DNA from: Anthopleura xanthogrammica
Taxonomy: Eukaryota > Cnidaria > Anthozoa > Actiniaria > Actiniidae
NCBI GenBank assembly: GCA_964019055.1
Contig: OZ025215.1
Location: 7,601,284-7,665,283 of the forward strand
Reading direction: 5' to 3'
Length of the DNA stretch: 64,000 nucleotides
In this document: piece by piece, positions 62,944-64,000 of the stretch
How the letters are laid out: each line of letters opens with the position of its first letter
Numbering within the stretch: the stretch's first letter is position 1
Position numbers and translations under genes: made by a program
The notes under the pieces: model-generated
Told to the model about the DNA's origin: nothing
Databases searched by the model: none
What the model saw: only the letters and a program-made list of their open reading frames with translations

Positions 62944-64000
62944 CATCTGTCTTGCTTTACCGTCCTTATGTCTTTTTATCCATCTGTCTTGCTTTCCGTC
63001 CGTCTGTCTGTCTGTACATTTGTCTTGCTTTACCGTCCTTATGTCTGTCTATCCATCTGTCTTGCTTTCCGTCCGTCTGTCTGTACATTTGTCTTGCTTT
63101 ACCGTCCTTATGTCTGTCTATCCATCTGTCTTGCTTTCCGTCCGTCTGTCTGTCTGTACATCTGTCTTGCTTTCCGTCCGTCTGTCTGTCTGTACATTTG
63201 TCTTGCTTTACCGTCCTTATGTCTGTCTATCCATCTGTCTTGCTTTCCGTCTGTCTGTCTGTACATCTGTCTTGCTTTCCGTCCGTTTGTCTGCGGCTGT
63301 ACACCTGTCTTGCTGTCCGTCTATAAGGCATTATTGGTTATTCTAATATGGTGTCATTTTCTTTTATAGACGACATCATTCCACAGCTCACTTTAAGGAC
63401 AGGCTCAGCTTCTGTACAAGTAGACTTAAACATCAGTGATTTTAACAACTTGGTCTCTTCGGGTTTTCTAACGCATTACGAAGTGCAATACAAAATTAAA
63501 AGTGTTTCCGGGATCCCCGTGGAAGAAGGCGTGTTCAAGTCGCGGTTCTTCAATGCTACCACCCAGACTCTTATTATAGACGGGCTTTCTCAATACACAT
63601 CCTATATCTTCCAAGCAGCAGTGATAACCAAGTCTGGCAGAGGGAATTTCTCTTATCCCGTGGTCATTGGTGAGTACTGTACAGTGGGCTCCATTGAATC
63701 CCCCTTTGTGAGATCTTGTGAAGTCAATCATGTTCTTTATACTCAGAATAATGAAATTGGAACCATTGGGCTCATTGGTTTAAATCTTCAAAATCAGCTA
63801 AAAAAGTGCAGAGGATAAGCTCATTTTTTGAATGTTAAGAAAATTTGTATTTTTTGACTATTAACCAAAGCCTATACTTTGCCACAAAAACGATGACCAG
63901 TTTTCATCTTAGAAGCGAAATTTTCCAGCGGCCATGTTTATTTCAGTCTTGGACAATTTGGCGCATGCGCGTTCGTTTTCAGCCCTTAACAATTAATGCA
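37516..64000 (+). CDS. TSP1/FN3 multidomain extracellular protein, 5' 19 coding exons, partial
   Basis: Coding exons: 37516-37539, 41221-41347, 43578-43779, 44835-44998, 46495-46695, 47685-47847, 48415-48545, 49632-49919, 50911-51198, 51764-52066, 53704-53997, 54903-55199, 55775-56086, 57180-57479, 58034-58324, 59230-59529, 60523-60837, 62316-62765, 63370-63669. Phases match at every junction and give 1,583 residues, continuing past the window. Order: signal peptide, N-terminal domain of about 120 residues of unknown type, TSP1 repeat, Cys-rich region, 12 FN3 domains. Many NxS/T sites fit an extracellular glycoprotein. The build suggests cell adhesion or matrix binding. Tandem FN3 arrays with similar Cys pairs occur in cnidarian receptor tyrosine phosphatase-like proteins, but the diagnostic 3' end is not visible, so secreted, GPI-anchored or receptor forms remain open. 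Confidence 0.85.
37704..37795 (+). other. Candidate alternative hydrophobic exon in intron 1
   Basis: After a CAG acceptor the frame reads PILCEVILLLCFGHIIGENL and onwards, hydrophobic like a signal peptide core and in the same phase as exon 1's end. The strong donor GTGAGT at 37796 would shift the frame into exon 2. A weaker donor (GTAGAG after 37787) would keep it. It may be an alternative or dead exon. Confidence 0.3.
38855..39300 (-). mobile_element. tRNA-SINE with 5 copies of a 57-bp tail unit
   Basis: Units beginning GAACCCTGAACAACATCTTG and ending CACAGAT repeat five times (38855-39135). They are followed by the SINE body (TTTAGCGTGTTAGGTTTTGC) and, in reverse, a tRNA-like head with a B box (GGTTCGATTC). 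It lies in intron 1 of the FN3 gene. Confidence 0.75.
39360..40436. other. Intronic stretch with no supported gene
   Basis: Unique-looking AT-rich intron 1 sequence. The open frame at 39684-39980 has hydrophobic low-complexity content, no splice support and no recognisable domain. Confidence 0.5.
40437..41127. mobile_element. 690-bp inverted-repeat element with nested palindromes
   Basis: Terminal arms AGGGACCTTAAGCAACTCGA and its complement (41100-41124) enclose a second palindrome at 40555-40645 (GTTTATTTGTGGCCC and GGGCCACAAATAAAC) and a third at about 40832-40880 (AGATCTGATTGG, CCAATCAGATCT). Non-autonomous. It ends about 95 bp before coding exon 2. Confidence 0.75.
41221..41347 (+). CDS. 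FN3 gene exon 2, signal peptide core
   Basis: TTTCTTTCCTAG acceptor and GTAAGT donor. Encodes IAITLVVTWIMTTCISA, which with MAVVLHKK makes a typical cleavable signal sequence, followed by EREVHEAQSSIYVNKTLLDC. Phase 0 in, phase 1 out. Confidence 0.75.
41397..41741. mobile_element. MITE nested inside another MITE
   Basis: The outer element is an ACCCCTTGCACG-family member (CACGTGATGTCACAGCAGC left, GAGCTGCATTCCGACTTGC right). It is interrupted at 41425-41642 by a second palindrome with AATACTCCCGTTTCGAG and CTCGAAACTGGAGTATT termini. The insertion order is therefore visible. Confidence 0.75.
42280..42470. repeat. Short palindrome and dispersed repeat
   Basis: GTGAGTTTGCAATGACAGAG is inverted as CTCTGTCATTGCAAGCTCAC about 50 bp on. 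The following TCTCGCTTCGATGCAAAG has a reverse-complement relative at 52352-52372. Confidence 0.55.
42560..42950 (-). mobile_element. tRNA-derived SINE with (TAATGA)-type tail
   Basis: Read on the minus strand: a tRNA-like head with an A box (TTGGCTCAGTTGGTTGAGCA), a B box (GGTTCGAGTCC), a body containing TGGCTCGGATGACCAC, then AAAGCGCCTTTGATTA and an ATTATC microsatellite tail. A fragment of the same body lies at 60405-60460. It is in the intron between FN3 gene exons 2 and 3. Confidence 0.8.
43047..43200. mobile_element. Partial MITE of the CCAGCTGAGTTGA family
   Basis: CCAGCTGAGTTGACCTTC, GGTCAACCAATCAGAATTGA and CCATAATTCCTTTCGGGG match, rearranged or inverted, the element at 19846-20143. 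Confidence 0.65.
43303..43479. mobile_element. TA-flanked MITE (GTCCAG termini), copy 1
   Basis: Terminal GTCCAGAGCCGGACCCAC and its inverse GTGGGTCCAGTTCTGGAC are flanked by TA, as in mariner-type insertion. About 175 bp. A second copy is at 61956-62126. Confidence 0.75.
43578..44998 (+). CDS. FN3 gene exons 3-4, unrecognised N-terminal domain
   Basis: Exons 43578-43779 and 44835-44998 join as GEW-YTV in phase 2. The product is rich in aromatic residues and beta-like alternation (GAYSFRVYDKGSNPFWDVKL, YTVQFNQVMLTKGQVFQLSF), with NFS, NYS and NWT glycosylation sites. It could be a beta-sandwich binding domain; I cannot assign a family. Confidence 0.7.
44373..44572. mobile_element. Palindromic MITE of about 200 bp
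   Basis: AGACTGATTTAGCATCAGGA is inverted as GTTCTGATGCTAAATCAGTC at the right end, with inner GCGCATTTTTTTCGTGCGCG arms. It is in the intron between exons 3 and 4 of the FN3 gene. Confidence 0.8.
45446..45570. mobile_element. Palindromic hairpin element
   Basis: ACAATTAGAAGACTCACTCT and CTATCGGCTTTGATAGTTGA are inverted as TCAACTATCAGCCGATAG and TTCGTCTTCTAATTGT. A related GATAGATAGT hairpin lies at 45320-45345. Confidence 0.75.
45590..45612. repeat. G homopolymer run
   Basis: A run of about 22 G residues; copy length is likely unreliable. Similar runs lie at about 8849-8867 and 59897-59913. Confidence 0.8.
45799..45945. mobile_element. Palindromic MITE of about 147 bp
   Basis: AGAGCGGTTCTCATAAACCC and GTGAAACACAC are matched in inverse by TTTCACGGGTTAATGAAAAC and CACTCT. 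Confidence 0.75.
46015..46165. mobile_element. Near-perfect palindrome of about 150 bp
   Basis: ATACTCAGTACGACTTA and TTTCGACTCAAGCTAGAGTC are inverted as GACTCTAGCTTGAGTCGAAA and AAGTTGTACTGAGTAT. The loop is only about 35 bp. Confidence 0.8.
46209..46452. repeat. AAT/ATT-rich microsatellites
   Basis: (AATAAT)n with GATAAT variants, then (ATT)n up to about 40 bp before the TSP1 exon acceptor. Confidence 0.85.
46495..46695 (+). CDS. FN3 gene exon 5, thrombospondin type-1 repeat
   Basis: Encodes EEWTSWTPCNKTCGELGKRT, then RQRVC, and closes with DKPCLANTSC. WTSWTPC, TCG and RTRQRVC are the TSP1 hallmarks (W layers, CSxTCG-like motif, Arg ladder). NKT and NTS are glycosylation sites. TSP1 repeats bind matrix and glycosaminoglycans. 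Phase 1 in, phase 1 out. Confidence 0.9.
46740..47684. other. Intron with low-complexity G/C runs and CAGT repeats
   Basis: C-rich runs at about 46863-46880 and 47300, and GTCAGTCAGTC / CAGGCAGTAAGTCGG tandem repeats at about 47410-47620. No exon is supported. Confidence 0.7.
47685..48545 (+). CDS. FN3 gene exons 6-7, Cys-rich region
   Basis: Exons 47685-47847 and 48415-48545 join in phase 2. Cysteines occur in KCSTFCQLQNRFC, EVCKSKND, GQCQGYKD, TFVCTKE and VICPCAP, nine in about 97 residues, implying a disulfide-bonded module between TSP1 and the FN3 array. I do not recognise the family. Confidence 0.75.
48255..48388. mobile_element. ACCCCTTGCACG-family MITE
   Basis: ACAGACCCCTTGCAGCACGT at the left, AGCTCAATTTGGAGGACAAA inside and CGTGAAAGGTCTA at the right, similar to 30260-30384. 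It ends 26 bp before the exon 7 acceptor at 48415. Confidence 0.8.
49181..49353. mobile_element. Palindromic MITE with AATAGACCATTTTCGAGATG termini
   Basis: The left terminus AATAGACCATTTTCGAGATG and inner GCGCGAGCGCTTTCAAAAAC are inverted at the right (GTTTTTGAAAGCGCTCGCGC, CATCTCGAAAATGGTCTATT). Confidence 0.85.
49632..49919 (+). CDS. FN3 domain 1 exon
   Basis: Begins VPPTIFFVEQLNATAINVSV and ends with YCIQTSSYYVNDEQGNSSSC. It has a Cys pair in strands F and G and five NxS/T sites, but lacks the usual strand-B Trp. Phase 1-1. Confidence 0.75.
50239..50765. repeat. CAT/CAC microsatellite of about 525 bp
   Basis: Long TCATCATCACCATCA-type array in the intron between FN3 domains 1 and 2. The poly-His open frame running through it into the next exon is a repeat artefact. 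Confidence 0.9.
50911..51198 (+). CDS. FN3 domain 2 exon (type a)
   Basis: VPLSAPANVNATAH at the start, SKWDALEP as the strand-B Trp region, then TYCVRVSAWTKSGEGPLS and a second Cys. Phase 1-1, 288 bp. Confidence 0.85.
51764..52066 (+). CDS. FN3 domain 3 exon (type b)
   Basis: VPLSAPRSFAIGYV start, NLVWEPIL strand B, YYIDCDHF, then CFYFRVAGFTGAGEGPYTEW. Its Cys positions differ from type a. Confidence 0.85.
52152..52284. mobile_element. ACCCCTTGCACG-family MITE
   Basis: TAGACCCCTTGCACGTGACG at the left and TTCAAGGGGTCTA at the right, with AGCTCAATTTGGAGGGCAAA inverted as TGCCCTCCAAATTGAGCTGC. Confidence 0.85.
52300..53703. other. Intron between FN3 domains 3 and 4
   Basis: No exon is supported. 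An inverted pair GCGCGATTACACGGGCGATT (53416) and AATCGCGCGTGTGAACGGGCC (about 53611) marks another possible element of about 220 bp. Confidence 0.6.
53704..53997 (+). CDS. FN3 domain 4 exon (type c)
   Basis: APTAPPSGLSY start, VNITWHSLP strand B, the distinctive TCPERLHKVISNL, then YCFKLSAFTAASDGPSSEC. The TCP...KVI.NL block recurs in FN3 domain 10. Confidence 0.85.
54022..54310. repeat. (CGATA)n pentanucleotide satellite
   Basis: About 150 bp of nearly perfect CGATA repeats, then TGATA/CGATA mixtures. It starts about 24 bp after the splice donor of FN3 domain 4. Open frames across it on both strands are artefacts. Confidence 0.95.
54364..54880 (-). mobile_element. tRNA-SINE with 6 copies of the 57-bp tail unit
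   Basis: Six diverged units (GAACCCTGAAACAACCTCTG type) span 54364-54705. The body follows (TTTAGCGTGTTAGGTTTTGC, GGAGAACCCGG), then, in reverse, a tRNA-like head with AGCAGTGGTAGTGCACTC. Confidence 0.75.
54903..55199 (+). CDS. FN3 domain 5 exon (type a)
   Basis: APDGFPQNISARN start, ISIEWGQV, NGVIQGYRISW, then TYCVKIQAYTTKGNGPLSPC. Phase 1-1. Confidence 0.85.
55775..56086 (+). CDS. FN3 domain 6 exon (type b)
   Basis: VPSIPPTNVNVLG start, ITISCSPIP (Cys where Trp is usual), LNGVLLGYKVYVVSKCKQ, then CYTFSLSAYTRIGEGNISQW. Phase 1-1. Confidence 0.85.
56172..57024. mobile_element. 850-bp nested palindromic element
   Basis: Outer arms carry TTCTCTGCAACTTGTCTCG and AGACAAGTTGCAGAGAA. Middle arms carry TTTCGCATTCGATGCAAACC and its inverse. 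Inner arms carry AATCCCACGGA and TCTTTACATTACAGTTG inverted pairs. It resembles several foldback elements inserted into one another. Confidence 0.75.
57180..57479 (+). CDS. FN3 domain 7 exon (type a)
   Basis: APSDIPQSISAHN start, FKVTWNEIP, GLILGYRIFY, then SYCVQVLGYNRKGDGPLSPC. It ends in T rather than the usual G before the donor, so the next domain starts with Leu. Confidence 0.85.
57720..57980 (-). mobile_element. tRNA-SINE with one diverged tail unit
   Basis: GTCTAGGCCAGGTCAGGGTA is a diverged 57-bp unit. The body GGAGGGAGGAAAACCGGAGA follows, then reversed B-box and A-box relics near 57910-57965. Confidence 0.65.
58034..58324 (+). CDS. FN3 domain 8 exon (type b)
   Basis: PSRAPNVLYINTK start, VVWETLP, HGVLLGYKVFRRSC, then CYLCQMCAYNRIGYGVRSEW. 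More Cys than the other type b domains. Phase 1-1. Confidence 0.85.
58386..58784. mobile_element. Inverted-repeat MITE of about 400 bp
   Basis: TAGACCGAATGCCAATATGG and CCGCCA at the left are inverted as TGGCGG and CCAAATTGGCATTCGGTCTA at the right. The interior is AT-rich and non-coding. Confidence 0.8.
58962..59215 (-). mobile_element. tRNA-SINE with one 57-bp tail unit
   Basis: Unit at 58962-59018, body TTAGATTTTGTGGAGGGAGG, then reversed B box (GGAATCGAACC on the plus strand). It ends about 15 bp before the FN3 domain 9 exon. Confidence 0.75.
59230..59529 (+). CDS. FN3 domain 9 exon (type a)
   Basis: VPDTSPQGITANG start, INVTWGEVP, NGVILGYRIFW, then SYCIQVLAFTKVGNGTISPC. Acceptor TTCACAG and donor GTACGT. 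Closest to domain 5 in pattern. Confidence 0.88.
59530..60522. other. Intron with AAT/ACAATG microsatellites and a SINE fragment
   Basis: An 18-G run at about 59897, (AAT)n and ATAATC/ACAACG repeats at 60038-60160, and a fragment of the second SINE (GACCGCCATTCAAAAATGGT) at about 60421. No exon. Confidence 0.7.
60523..60837 (+). CDS. FN3 domain 10 exon (type c)
   Basis: VPIASPSSLVGRN start, LEINWVAPP, GKLLGYAIYIYRF, the TCPYNTSKVIENL block, then CCVKVAAFNRMGMGNFSNC. Phase 1-1. Confidence 0.85.
61236..61700. mobile_element. Long-arm palindromic MITE of about 465 bp
   Basis: AAAGTGCACCTAACCCCTGA starts the left arm and its inverse ends the right arm. Arms of about 155 bp continue through AGTTGAATGG, TTGCGTCTTTAAG and GACGTCTACCCAGGC with few mismatches. 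Confidence 0.85.
61956..62126. mobile_element. TA-flanked MITE (GTCCAG termini), copy 2
   Basis: Same termini and GATGCGCGCG interior as 43303-43479. CAGTAGCT occurs on both outer sides (61949 and 62128), so it appears to have inserted beside or into the tRNA-like sequence that follows. Confidence 0.75.
62125..62199 (+). pseudogene. tRNA-like pseudogene or SINE head
   Basis: A box TAGCTCAGTGGTAGAGCG and B box GGTTCGATTC are well placed, and the acceptor arm CTACCAG/CTGGAGG mostly pairs. The anticodon loop CAAGAGT lacks the invariant U33 and the anticodon and acceptor stems carry mismatches, so I do not call it functional. Confidence 0.55.
62316..62765 (+). CDS. FN3 domain 11 exon with Thr-rich insert and furin-like site
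   Basis: PSRPPREIQIVDK, FRVTWNSI and NGIILGYTLIIKPY, then an insert of about 55 residues: Thr/Pro/Ser-rich (TTTTTTPSTTTPSTTTT) followed by GKRRRRRSVGSEM. The fold resumes with EVTNLDKN and EYCVQLFGFNLAGGGNQSDC. At 450 bp the exon is about 150 bp longer than its neighbours. The Thr-rich part is likely O-glycosylated, and RRRRRS fits proprotein-convertase cleavage. Confidence 0.85.
62795..63325. repeat. CTGT-based minisatellite
   Basis: Tandem CTGTCTGTC, CCATCTGTCTTGCTTTCCGTC and TTTACCGTCCTTATG modules fill the intron between FN3 domains 11 and 12. All three long plus-strand open frames over it (rich in L, S, C, V) are artefacts of the repeat. Confidence 0.95.
63370..63669 (+). CDS. FN3 domain 12 exon
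   Basis: DIIPQLTLRTGSASVQVDLN start, GFLTHYEVQYKIKS, NATTQTLIIDGLSQYTSYIF, then ITKSGRGNFSYPVVI. It has no cysteine, unlike domains 1-11. It ends in phase 1 at GTGAGT; the next exon is outside the window. 63670-64000 shows no further exon. Confidence 0.82.

Noticed and set aside
62770..63369. Three overlapping Cys/Leu/Ser-rich open frames up to 199 residues
   Set aside because: Products of the CTGT minisatellite in the intron between FN3 domains 11 and 12; open in all three phases.

Overview
The window is animal nuclear DNA, most likely from an anthozoan cnidarian such as a stony coral. The reasons are AT-rich sequence, short exons with GT-AG introns, a very high load of small palindromic elements and tRNA-derived SINEs, and a gene content (SLC4A11-like transporter, thrombospondin-1/fibronectin-3 protein, KH proteins) that fits metazoans. 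The lineage call is inference; no rRNA or mitochondrial marker is present. Gene models were built by hand from splice sites, reading-phase continuity and protein resemblance.

Layout. (1) 95-6005, minus strand: the first 12 coding exons of an SLC4A11-like membrane transporter; the C-terminal half lies left of the window. (2) About 6.9-34.9 kb, minus strand: a tandem family of KH-domain RNA-binding-type proteins. Gene A (7605-13316) and gene C (25665-33581) are diverged paralogues with the same exon plan: three KH exons followed by six exons of a conserved C-terminal region I do not recognise. Between them, 12899-21598 and 21598-30297 form a tandem duplication of 8,699 bp that looks exact. It creates a hybrid gene B (16966-22015) with the KH1 exon of A and everything from KH3 on from C; the KH2 exon is missing but the frame is kept. 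The duplication is either very recent or an assembly artefact. (3) About 33.6-37.5 kb: intergenic, between genes transcribed away from each other, filled with palindromic elements. (4) 37516 to beyond 64000, plus strand: a large secreted or single-pass surface protein with a signal peptide, an unrecognised N-terminal domain, one TSP1 repeat, a Cys-rich region and 12 FN3 domains, each FN3 on one phase 1-1 exon. The 3' part is outside the window, so a membrane anchor or cytoplasmic enzyme domain cannot be seen.

The three loci do not form an obvious pathway. Intergenic and intronic DNA holds more than 20 non-autonomous DNA-transposon-like palindromes in several families, a tRNA-SINE family carrying a 57-bp tail repeated 1 to 6 times, a second tRNA-SINE, and long microsatellites (CAT, CGATA and CTGT types). 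No CRISPR array, operon, rRNA gene or intact tRNA gene was found.
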